Positions 10,034-31,135 of a DNA stretch of 64,000 nt are shown here, in pieces. Each line of letters begins with the position of its first letter. Position 1 is the stretch's first letter. Source of the DNA: Heligmosomoides polygyrus polygyrus (lineage: Eukaryota > Nematoda > Chromadorea > Rhabditida > Heligmosomidae); assembly GCA_947396885.1 (NCBI GenBank), contig OX377205.1, forward strand, positions 73,752,969-73,816,968, read 5' to 3'. Position numbers and translations under genes: made by a program. The notes beneath the pieces are model-generated. The model saw only the letters and a list, made by a program, of their open reading frames with translations, ran no database searches and had not been told where the DNA came from.

Positions 10034-11041
10034 AAGGCTTCGAGGTCTTCTTCGTCGTAGGTTGATGTTGGGGCTTACGCGACCAACACAGTGAAAGCTA
10101 GCACGGAGTCACACCGCCTCAGTCGCAGGCGTTGCAGGTCGATGCTATGTGTGTGTTGATGAGGACACCCCGCCGGCTCCATGCTCTGAGGAACAGTTCT
10201 TCTCCGGAGTCGTAGGCGGCGTGTAGAGGATGGTGCCTTCTCGTCTCGGTCAGTCCGATGACGTCTTCCTCGCTGGCATCAGGTCCTACATGGATGCTTC
10301 CGATGGGAGCGTGTAAGTACAGAACGTCATTCTAGTCCTTCTCAATTTGCGCCCCTGATTAGCCTCTGAGCTTTTTGCACTCTCCGTACTCGTCCTCCCC
10401 ATCGCTACAGAAATGGGGAAAATAAAGTCAGAGTTAGTATGGAGCCACCTCGCTCCAACCAGGAACACCCGATCAACTATCTAGGAACTCCGAGAAATCG
10501 ACTCTTCTGCCTGTTGACGAAGGCTCCAATACTTGTGCTTTTCATACACCGGTCAACACCCATATTGTTTAAAAACTGCACCTGAGGGCTGCTATTTCCC
10601 TGCCACGTTCATTCTAAAGACATCGTATTCGACCTCCTTGACTTCCATGAAGTCATACTCTCCTTAAAGAGGTGGCCTCCGTTAGCGACAAACATCTGAC
10701 ATGGAGACTTCATTAACCAATCAGAACCACGTAGATCGTGCTGAACCGGAGTACACTAGGAAACGGATGCGAAGGCCTCATTATGAGGATCAAGATCAGC
10801 GTTCAAAATGGAAAAGTGCCAACAGACGATTATATGACGATGATAACAATGCACGAGAAAAAACAACAGATTCACATCATGGGCAGAGACACATATGGAA
10901 TCATCTGACGACGAATGCTTCACGATGCATTGCGTTCCAACCAAATACTCCTACCACTAGAGAACGCATATGCCTCTGCCTTACACAACTCAAATGTTAT
11001 CAAAGGATACAGAATACAGGGCCGACTCGGTCGATTCGGAA
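10034..11041. other. SPT16 3' flank, no gene seen
   Basis: This is the downstream side of the minus-strand SPT16 gene. An open frame on the plus strand (10701-11162) runs antisense into the SPT16 last exon and has no recognisable motif. A likely 3' UTR lies here, but no convincing minus-strand AATAAA was found. Confidence 0.4.
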
Positions 11042-21959
<10,918 letters not shown>

Positions 21960-22306
21960 CACCTGGATATGGTCAACAGTTCGACGTTTCGAATTAAGCA
22001 AAGGCCAGTTCCATTCGATAACTCCGGGCATGAACCCGATCTGCACAGCCATACAAACAACGAATCAATCGTAAATACTTTAACTGCTCATCACACCGAT
22101 ACGACACGTTTTAACGTTGAATAAATACAACAGTATTATCTACAAAAGCAACTGCGTTCAACGCTCAGCGATTGGTGACTATACAAGAATCGGTTAGACG
22201 ACTAGAACACAATTGATATTGAGGAGAAGTCCAAAGCGATGAGTACTGTAAAATGAAGAATGGAGGTAAACAATTCGGTCAAATTCGAGGCACATGAGAT
22301 ACGGGT
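21960..22306 (-). promoter_or_regulatory. Short intergenic region, possible operon spacer
   Basis: Only 347 bp separate the ABHD-like stop from the SPT16 ATG on the same strand. In nematodes such a gap can be an operon spacer with trans-splicing. An AG in CATATCCAG lies 3 nt before the ATG and could be a trans-splice acceptor. No minus-strand AATAAA is visible in the gap. An independent promoter is equally possible. Confidence 0.35.
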
Positions 22307-25300
22307 TCATACTTGCTGCAGTGGGTTGATTGCCGAAATGTGTTCCTGCTCGGTAGGTTTGTCGGAGTCATTCTCAACGTCTACGTGGGCATGTTCTCCA
22401 TTAACTATGGAGCAGACGACTTCGTTGAACGCGTCAGGGGCATCGGCATAGACATGATGTCCAGCTCCGCGAATTATCTGAAGACATCCGATGATGGTAG
22501 TCTTTTAAGAGATGTTTAGACCACTTCTATGTACCTGCACATCAACATAGCCATTTCTTTGCGCCTGGATATCGAATGCCGGTCCAGGATCTATCCAGCT
22601 CTTGCTGCCGTAAATAAAGGTGACAGGCACACTGTCGTCGATACCGTTAAACCTTAAGGAAGCAGCCTTGCACGACTTCTGACGATTGGCTGGGTACAGG
22701 GAAAGCGTACCTCTTGATCATCGGGCGTTTTGCCCAGCCGAAGGGAAGAGTCATGCTCTTGAAGGCTGTCTCTCCAGTAGGACTCTGTGCGTTGCAGAGA
22801 TAAAGGTATTCATAGATATCATCTGGATTTTCACTTTTGTAGCGATGACTCAGGTCCGGTCGTAGCTTCTTCACGATGCTTGGGCCTCAAATGAACTAAG
22901 TTAGGCTGGAAATCCGAGGCGTGGAGATTCCCTTTTAAACGCAACCTTTATAGACAAATCTCAGAACTTCGGGTATAAGCTGAACTGCACAAAAATTCCC
23001 GAAAACCTTTAAAAAGAGCAGCACAGCGCACCGGCAGAACGACAATGACGACGAAATTGAAAGTAGACCATCATGCACAATCAATAAACTAAACTACCAT
23101 ATTAGAGAAGCGTTTTGTAATTTCCTAGTCGAGGCAATTTATCCTGTGAGTGTTCCACCTGCTTTTCTATTCTCCCTCGCCATTCAAGTTTATTGAAAAA
23201 GGGAACATAACAATCGCCTACCATAAGGTCCAGCGACACGCAAAGTGGCCAGTGGATTGAAATACGACAACACTCCTCCAATGAACATCATCCAGGGATA
23301 CGGAGTGATCTAAAAATCAGAATCAGAGTGGATAGCCTTCGATTTAAAAGATGTCGCACCTGTTTTTCGGTCGCCTGAATCTTCTCTGGAAATCCCCAAG
23401 GGTCAACAAGGACGAGATGTTTTACACGGTTGGGATGTTCCAGAGCATAGGAGGATGCCAGATAGGCACCTGAAATCAACTTGAAGAGAACATTCTGTGG
23501 GAGTACAGCGCTGACTGCCGATGCTAATCCATCACCAGACGAACCGAAAGAGTGTGCCACGAGGTACATCTTCTCTATGCCCATTGATTTTCGCCAGTCT
23601 TCTATTGACTCCACCATTTCCAGTTCCGACAACGTTGGATCGTTACTGAACCTTGGCCGTGATGATCGTCCGAACCCTAAACGAACGGGAACTGAAGAAC
23701 GTGTTCTTACTCAAATGGACTTGACTCTGTCTTCGTTGTTGTTCTTGCTGTATACCTATGGACTGACTAACTCCCTTACAACTCTCGTCAGGTGAAACCC
23801 GGTCTCTGACAGTATTAGATCTGCAAGAGTATCGTGAGCCCCGAGGATTCAAACACACTTCAGATAACAATTGATTGTATCAGTTTCTGGGCTGGAAATG
23901 GGAAATCACTCTTGCAGCGGAGAAAACATATTTTGTTATGATTGGATCAATGAGTAATCTTGACATTGTCACTTGTACTACCAACGGCCAGGATCTAAAT
24001 GGAGATGAAGGAGCTCGGGATCCGGGTTTCATAATTACAAGGAACTTTTCCTTTAGCAAACACTGTAGCCTTCCAGCGATAAAAGCAAATCACCGTGGAT
24101 AGCCTACTCGACCGTTGTACCCGATTCTACGACTAACGTGTACTGAACTAGTAAGTTGCAGAATCGGGTACAACGGTCTTCAATTCAACCAAAAACAGGG
24201 ATAACGATCGAGTTGAAAACATTCAGAACAGCTTCGTCAGAAAACTGACGACGAGATGTTTCCGAGCTAAAGCCTAAAACCTAATGGTGCTCAGAAATCT
24301 GAATTCTTTGATCTACTCTCACTAAAAGACAACCGAATAGATCTTATCTTATCATGATCTTGAAAATTCTCACCTACGGCCCAAAAGAATTCTTGGACAG
24401 GGAGGTGACGGTGAGAGTGAGAGAAAATCTTAAGCTGTATGCACAAGTTGCAAAGACAATACTTAGGACAGTTTTTTAACGTATAGGACTCTTTTGGAGC
24501 TCTACTTGCTTTTTGGTAGATATGACAATGTAATGACATCTACATGCGTTTGCATTAAAGCTATTGCGCGTAGAAGTTCGCAAATGTGATTGCAATTTAC
24601 TAGTGTACTCCTATAGAGTGGCTTACAGTAGTCAACCAGTGGACAGTTCACGGTTGTACCTTTATCATTCAGAAATGACAGCAACTGGCTACTGGGGGAG
24701 GGGGAGGGGGGCGGTTGACTTAGTTGGCCTTGGCGGGATCCTATCCAGTGCTTTGTGTTGGTGTGCACGCAACATACGCGTTTTCTGACGGTGCTACAAC
24801 GCTACATGGTCGATAAAAGATAAAAGGATAAAGGACGGCGTTATTCAATCCCCTTTGGGATGGGCCACGCACTCTACTTCTACGGGATGTCGTAGAGGCG
24901 AGTTGAATGCGTATTTGGCCATACAATGACTTGCGGTGGCCAGCCAATGAACAAGTTAGTGCTTTATCCTTCCCAGACAAATCTGGTACCAATTCACCGA
25001 CCCCAGAGGGATGGAAGGCTTGGTTGGCCTGGGCGGGAAATCCGAACCAGGAACCTTGGTATCGGGTGCAGGCGACAGCCGGCGCCTCCTCCGACTGCGC
25101 TCCACGCGCCCTACATGGTCGATATTATTCGAAAACGTATCCCCCAAGCAAAATGGCATACCCAAAAGATCAAAAGCGTGGACCGAATTGTGCTTGGCGA
25201 GTGCGGAGAGATTAGCGCCCCACACAGCCACTCCGGCTCCGAATCCATGTACCAGCACGATCGGGTCGTCAGACTTTTTTGGCAGTGTTGGCTCAACAGT

Positions 25301-25797
25301 GACCGTATAGACCTCGCTGCCTTTGAATCGAATCTTAAAACGAAATCATCCATACGTTAATTTTGCATACTAAAGCAGTAGAAAATGATTCACTAACTGG
25401 TACAAATCGAGAAAGAATCTGAGCTCCAAACGTGGCGAAGAGACGCCGTTCGGCTTCAGCAAGTTTCATCATTGACGACTTGCCCCACGTTAACCAACCG
25501 CTGAAAGTAAACAAACGTTAGATTACGGGATAAGGCAGTACATCACAAAATGGGGTAAAATGTTTTATATAGCGCAACAAAAATCTCTTTGTAGGAATGT
25601 CTCAAACCCTAGATAGAAGCCAAACAAGACGGGCCCTCCAACATGCCGCCGCCATGAATCCTAAGCCGTTTCTAACCGCATTTCGTGTTCGCCAAGATCA
25701 GTACTACCCACTGATTCTTTCTTGCTGACCTGATCCCAGTCGCCTTTTCCGGAGTAAATAAACTTTCAGACTCAGAATGCTGCTGTACATAATTGAG
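22307..25797 (-). CDS. ABHD4/ABHD5-type alpha/beta hydrolase
   Basis: This family acts on lysophospholipids or N-acyl phospholipids (ABHD4) or co-activates the lipid-droplet lipase ATGL (ABHD5/CGI-58). Minus-strand exons are 25797-25730 (tentative), 25500-25398, 25333-25162, 23676-23545, 23469-23360, 23309-23222, 22885-22711, 22652-22535 and 22477-22307. All phases agree. Motifs in order are [10 protein letters not shown], oxyanion-region [28 protein letters not shown], nucleophile elbow [17 protein letters not shown], the conserved [18 protein letters not shown], then GAGHHVYAD. The elbow has serine, as in ABHD4. Mammalian ABHD5 has asparagine there, so this enzyme may be catalytic. HHVYAD fits the H-x4-D acyltransferase-like motif of ABHD4/5. 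The product is about 378 residues without the unseen first exon, against about 345 in mammals, and its C-terminal tail is extended. A SINE lies within 40 bp of the donor at 25161. Confidence 0.9.
24110..24178. repeat. Inverted repeat in the ABHD-like intron
   Basis: Perfect 19-nt arms at 24110-24128 and 24160-24178, spacer 31 nt. It is in the 1.5-kb intron between 25161 and 23677. Confidence 0.7.
24816..25110 (-). mobile_element. tRNA-derived SINE with 14-bp target duplication
   Basis: A 295-bp copy on the minus strand. The head is like GGGCGCGTGGAGCGCAGTCG, which resembles a tRNA A box (TRGCNNAGNNG). GGTTCGGATTTCCCGCCC resembles a B box. The tail is rich in ATCCTTTT. The flanks repeat CTACATGGTCGATA (24802-24815 and 25111-25124), a clear target-site duplication of LINE-driven insertion. 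It sits in an ABHD-like intron close to the exon ending at 25162. Confidence 0.85.
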
Positions 25798-25799
25798 CT

Positions 25800-26305
25800 A
25801 ACCCGTCCGTGCATGTACCACCCGCACACACGTCGACCCTGTCAAAATCGCCCGCGGGATCAAGCTGCTAGTCCATACTCTGCCTGGATTTGGCCGTCAG
25901 AGGTGAAGGGGACTCCGCCTGACTGCTGTTCCACCATAATCGGATGTCGGTCTACTAAGCAACGGAATAAAATAGTCTTACTCTACTTGGAAAATCCTAA
26001 GCAGCTTTATAGCCCAAATAGCCCTTGTGAAATAACCATTTTCGCCCCTAATGAGAATTTTCAAATCAAACTGGACCTCTTCTAAGAAGGCTTGAAGACA
26101 CTGTAGTTAAAATGAACCTCTTATATTTCCACATTAAAATAAAATAGAGTTTCCAAGAGGATAACGATTTTTTTGACCAAGGTAAAGTTAAAATGACGCG
26201 TTTTGGAAAGATTTTTTTAAACCATCTGCTAAATAAGTAAAAACATGATAAAATTTTTAGCTTTCAAAGCGCAGAAAGGTGACAATAATATTGCATACTG
26301 AAAAA
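25800..26305. other. Upstream flank of the ABHD-like gene
   Basis: The first coding exon of the ABHD-like gene should lie here or nearby, but no ATG exon with the required phase could be fixed. AT-rich repeat sequence begins at about 26030. Confidence 0.3.
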
Positions 26306-26860
26306 GATAGCGCCATGCACTACACTAGATCGTCGCGATTTTTATCTGATTTTTCAGTGTAAACGCTGTTTACTTCAGCTAGCGATGTGCCGATGTGTTT
26401 TCTGCAACAGTTTCTGCTGCACTGCTTATATTTGCGTTACTACAATGAGCAGAATTTAAGTTATCAATCAAATAAAAATCGCGACGATCTAGTAGAGTGC
26501 ACGCCATCTCCTCTTTTGATACACTAAATGATTGCCACCTTCCTTCGCTATAAACAAAAGTTAATTCATTATTGTTTGTTCAAAGACGAAATTTTATAAT
26601 ATAAAAACTGAAAGTGTGTTCACTTTTTTGGGCGGATGAATTTCAACAATTTGAGAAAACTCAAACTAAATCTTCCTTGAACGAAAAATGATTCTGACCG
26701 TCTCAGAAGCCCTATAACTTAATGTGGACAAACTTGTTTTGATATGAAAGATGCCCAGTTTGACTTCGAAAATGTCAATCTTGCTTATAGGAATGCCCAA
26801 TTTGATTCGAAAATGTCCAATTTGACGAGAAAATGGTATATAAAGGTTTTGACTCAGAAC
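26030..26860. repeat. AT-rich dispersed repeat fragments
   Basis: Blocks such as TTTCAAATCAAACTGGACCT (26055) and TTTGACTTCGAAAATGTCAA (about 26760) ending in AAAATGGTATAT recur in 30660-30900 and 31240-31470. They look like parts of one AT-rich repeat family. No coding motif is present. Confidence 0.45.
26310..26505. repeat. MITE-like inverted repeat, copy 1
   Basis: Ends of about 35 nt are inverted copies, with a perfect 22-nt core (26324-26345 and 26472-26493) around ACTAGATCGTCGCGATTTTT. The interior near the right end, ATCAATCAAATAAAAATCGC, recurs at about 30250 and 31095. Confidence 0.65.
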
Positions 26861-27490
26861 GTCATGCTCACTGCGCCAACGAGAAATGCAATTTCTAGGT
26901 TGCGGATTGATAAGCAATGTGCTTATCGTTCGTCACCGGAAAGGCTTTGAGTGCTCCAGACACCTTCGCAATGTCTGCCAAGCTGCACAGGCTTCGTGGA
27001 CAATCACTCGGACAGCGCAAATAGAAATGAGTCGGAGTGGAGCGCATCAAGCAAAGCAGAGTAAACCGCCGCGAGCGTGATGTGAAGAGTGCTAATGTCA
27101 ACAGTTCTTGCGAAAACTCCTTAGGATCATAGGTAGTGATTGTCTCCTGGTTCAAAACCTCTACTTGTAGACATGCTACTGTAGTTCGAAAGAGCTCACT
27201 TAATTACTGTGGCCCTTCGTCAAGAGTTCTGATAACCTCGCCTCTTTCCATGGACACTATTAGCACAGGCAAATTTGGAATACGATTTCCACTTTATACT
27301 CGACACTTTTCGTACATATGGCGACATCTTTCAGACACGAAGTATTAACTCGCCAGAGAATTCGTCTGGAACCTCTCAAGATTTCCTACTTGGGAGGTTT
27401 CAGACGAAAAAGGGTAAAATATCACGGAGACCTCACGGGATCTGCCGGGCAAGATCTTTCAAGGCAATAGTGACCTGGTTCCAGTTGCCG

Positions 27491-27545
27491 AGTTCAGTGA
27501 ATTAAGCCCCAGTTTTTTTTAGTTCAGTGAATTAAGCCCCAGTTT
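27491..27545 (+). repeat. 25-bp direct repeat
   Basis: AGTTCAGTGAATTAAGCCCC plus AGTTT occurs at 27491-27515 and 27521-27545. The second copy overlaps the left end of the inverted-repeat element that follows. Confidence 0.8.
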
Positions 27546-27665
27546 ATACTTGCGCTGTTGTGCGACGCGGCACGATGGTCGGGATAGATATCGACCGAGC
27601 GGCGCGAAAAATCGATATCTACGGCGATCGTGGTGCCGCGCCGCGTGGCGGCGCAAGTATAAACT
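27541..27665. repeat. Palindromic MITE-like element
   Basis: Perfect 15-nt ends (AGTTTATACTTGCGC and its complement, 27541-27555 and 27651-27665) extend as imperfect arms of about 54 nt that meet near a central ATATCGA. The GC-rich interior contrasts with AT-rich surroundings. Confidence 0.65.
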
Positions 27666-27669
27666 AGGG

Positions 27670-29140
27670 CTAAAAGAGAAAGGATGCTACTGAAGGAAAA
27701 TAGGGTGCTTCACGACGGTTGGTGCGAAAATATAAATATTCGTGGGTCTATGCTCGCATTGCAGCGGAGTCATCATAACGCGGGTAAGTTACACCAGTCA
27801 CCATCCCAGTGTTACTTCTTCTGCCTAGAATGTGCTGTCCTTCACTGTTCCGTCTTCTATCTGTCCAAGCTTCACAAATGAGCACGATTTCACAGCGAAA
27901 ACTCGAAGACTTCAGCAACGAAAAATCGTCAAATTACTGAAAATTTTCACGGATTTATGCCTCACCTCTAAATAAAATGAACATAATGAAATGCTAAAGC
28001 TGACGTGTCGATAGAATAATGAGTTGGCTCAAAGGTTAGCCGTGAACGACGATTCATTCATATACAAACGTCTAGAAGCTTACTTATATCAGGATCTGAA
28101 TGTAGCCAAGATCTTAAACGATTTCGTTTCAGAAAGACTAACCATAAGAACATTCGGTGTTAACTCGAATCCAATCTTTTTGGACAAGATGCTTTTAGTT
28201 TTTAAATGCTATTGTTGAATCGCTCTAGGATTCTTGAATGGGAATCCCATGGACTCAAATAGGAGGGCCGAACACACCAATCCTATCATAGCGGCATTTC
28301 CGTACTATTATTAAGCCCTAAGAGGTTTCCAAGATCCCTTCAAGGCATTATCAGCCATCTTACCAAACTTGTATGTCGCACAGATTATAGCAGCATGGGG
28401 GGATGTTACATTACCCAGATTTTATACAAAAAGAGTTCGGTGCAAACTAATGGGCGACAGACAAAGGGACAAATACATTTAAGACAAAAGGAAGGGTAGC
28501 CGGGATGTTACTGAACCTTACACCAGCTTTCTGGCTGAAATTACTTAGATAGCAATTCCCAAGAAACCGAAAATGAGGAGGGGAGAGTGTTAGGCGGAGT
28601 TTTAGATGAATCCGACGATAAAGGAACTCACACAGAATCGTATTGCTGGCCCTTCACTTCCATTGTGGTGGGCTGGGAGGCAGTCTGGGATGGGTGTGAT
28701 GCAGTTATTCGTCGTTCGTTAGTAATCTGAAAGCACAGCGACTCATGAAACGGAGTGGTTGTCCCTTGGAACACGACAAGGACGTTGTGGGAAGTAGAAT
28801 ATCGATCAATGACGGATTAGGAGCACCGCAAGAGTTCCTGGAACTGTCGGCCGCCAAATAGCCAGGCGAACTTTAGCTTTAGTTGTATCGATCAGCGCCT
28901 GCAAAACGTTTCAGCCGGTGAACTCGCTTGCAAGTCGTGATCGCCATCGTGCGTAAGAGTTTCGTAAGAGAGCAACTAATGGCTTCGGGGGATGGAAGCT
29001 TTCAAATTTTCAAAGGCACCAACACCCCAACACATAGCAATGACTTATAGAAGCCTGCAATTTCGTGCAAAGGAGCAGTAAGATGCTGTTGATACGCTAA
29101 CAAAAAGAAAACCTAATTAGATGTCGATAACGACTAAAAT
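27670..29140. other. No supported gene
   Basis: Only short frames without recognisable domains. No repeat boundary is clear. Confidence 0.3.
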
Positions 29141-29149
29141 CGATAAAAT

Positions 29150-29740
29150 GGATTCGAAGAGGAACAGGCGCTGCGACGGACTTTGGACGTCTTCTCGGCA
29201 GCTTCGACGTTTGCATAGGATCCTTCTCGAACAGAAAGCGAAGCATCGACCGAATGCGAGAGTTCATTCGGACGACGCAGGGCTGCAGCACAAGCGTCAG
29301 TGACCGCAGCGGCGAAAATGCGCGCCAAAAGGTGGCGCATGCGCCGCGAGTAGCGCCGCGCGGCGCCTCATCTTCTGCAGCTGGCGGAGTGCGGCGATAC
29401 TTCTGACGTCCGTGGAACTAAGGGCGTCCAAAGGTCTTCCGACCGTAATATCACCTGCTGAACACAGCACAATGGGTGTGGAGCGATCAGCTTGCGCGGC
29501 CATCGATTCAGAAGCAGCAGCCGCATCGCCCGCGCGGCGCCTAGGTGTCGCACGCGACGCCGCCGCGCGGGCCGCGGCGACCAGGTGTCTCGTCGGAATA
29601 GCCGCCAGTGCAGGAGCAGGGGAGACTGGGGAGACGACGGATGGGGTGATGAGAGATCTCATCTGTCGAATAGATGACGGCGCAATGCGGCTCGCGGAAG
29701 GGACAGTCCCCCGTGGACCTTGACCTTCGATGGGGTGCAA
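29150..29740 (-). other. GC-rich island with coding-like open frames
   Basis: A GC-rich block in AT-rich surroundings. The minus strand has an open frame of 147 codons (29740-29297) containing MAAQADRSTPIVLCSAGDIT and SIAALRQLQK. A second, in another frame (29340-29134), reads NELSHSVDASLSVREGSY. The plus strand is also open (29412-29723), so GC content alone may explain the length. I do not recognise either protein. A single-exon gene, two exons of a broken gene, or a GC-rich repeat are all possible. Confidence 0.25.
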
Positions 29741-30099
29741 TATTTAGCCTCTTAACGGTTGTCCATACCCGTAGTGTACTCTGGAAATAAAAGGCAAGAA
29801 GAATTTGGCGACCATAGGATTCCCAAAGCCCTATTGCTCCTACGTGATCTAGCAGTTAGCCTTGGACTCAGCTTCGCTATGACCTGGATGATAGCTACAC
29901 CATTTTCACGTCAAACACCTTTCAAATCAAACTTCTAAAAGCTTAGAACAAATTCCTGTCCAGGGAAAACGTTAGCATAACTTACTTTGAAGTTTTAATC
30001 CACCTACTCAGTAAGTGAAAACATTGTTTGAAATTTTACAAAATTTTTATTTTTTGAAAAAAAAAACAAGTCCAAAGCTCGTTTTAAAGAGCAGGAAGG

Positions 30100-30295
30100 C
30101 GGCCATTTTTAGGTCGCGATTTTTTTTCCGATTGATGGCATAATTTTTGTTGCATGGAGTTTGACACCTGTTAACATACATCAAAACAAATCTAATAAAC
30201 AAACATATTCTCACTTTGATGGGTATGTAAGTGGCATTTACACTATCGATCAAATAAAGGTTGCGGCGAACTTTTTGAGTGCATGGCGCAATCTC
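30100..30295. repeat. MITE-like repeat, copy 2
   Basis: Shares GGTCGCGATTTTTTTTCC at one side and CATTTACACTATCGATCAAA followed by TAAAGGTTGCGGCGA at the other with the elements at 26310-26505 and 30935-31135. Confidence 0.5.
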
Positions 30296-30934
30296 ATCTT
30301 TCAATGTGCTGTATGCTTACTTCTTTGCTGCGTTTTGAATCAAATTTTAAATGATTGTTCTTTTCTAAAGATAACAATTTAATAAAATTATTATACTTTT
30401 TCGGGCAGGTAAACGAACAATTTCAAAAAAAAGTTATATTAAATTTTCCTTAAAATTCTTCAAATTAAATTAGTTTTCAAAATCTTATAAATTTAATAAA
30501 TTTATAAAATTATAGAGAATTTAATAAAAATGATATTAAAATAAAAATAAAAATAATAAGTTTTTATAAATAAAACTAAATACTAAATAAGTCTTAAGAT
30601 CCTTAAAATTAAATTAGAAAATTATTCTAACCATTTGAATGAGTCTGTAGTTCGACCTGTCTGAAGGTCATATCGATTTGGAAGTGTTCACTTTGATTTC
30701 AAAAGTATTAAAGCTAGCTTAGAAGAGTGTCCAATTTGACGTGCAAATGGTATAATTGCACCATTTTCACACAAAACTACCCGCTTTTCAAATCAAATTG
30801 GACACCATGCTAAGCAAGGTTTACAAATTTGAAATCAAACTGAACATCTTCCTAATAAGAAAGAGCTTCTTCCACATGAAAATCGAGATTCTCCGAGACA
30901 GTTGACAGCAGTCATCTAGTGTGTTTAAAGAAAA

Positions 30935-31135
30935 GATCGTGCTAAGCATTCGACTAGATCGGCACGATATTCAGGTAATTGGTAGCAAAAATTCTGTCCG
31001 AGAGGAATTGCATACTTGACAAAAACACATCGAGGACAATTGTAAAAAAACACATATCTTCACTTTGCTGTTTCAAGTAGGCAGCATTTACACTATCAAT
31101 CAAATTAAAATCGCAGCGAGCTAAATGGATGCAGC
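30935..31135. repeat. MITE-like repeat, copy 3
   Basis: Starts near CTAGATCGGCACGAT and ends with CATTTACACTATCAATCAAA then TTAAAATCGCAGCGA, so it is the same family as the two copies above. No coding capacity. Confidence 0.5.
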
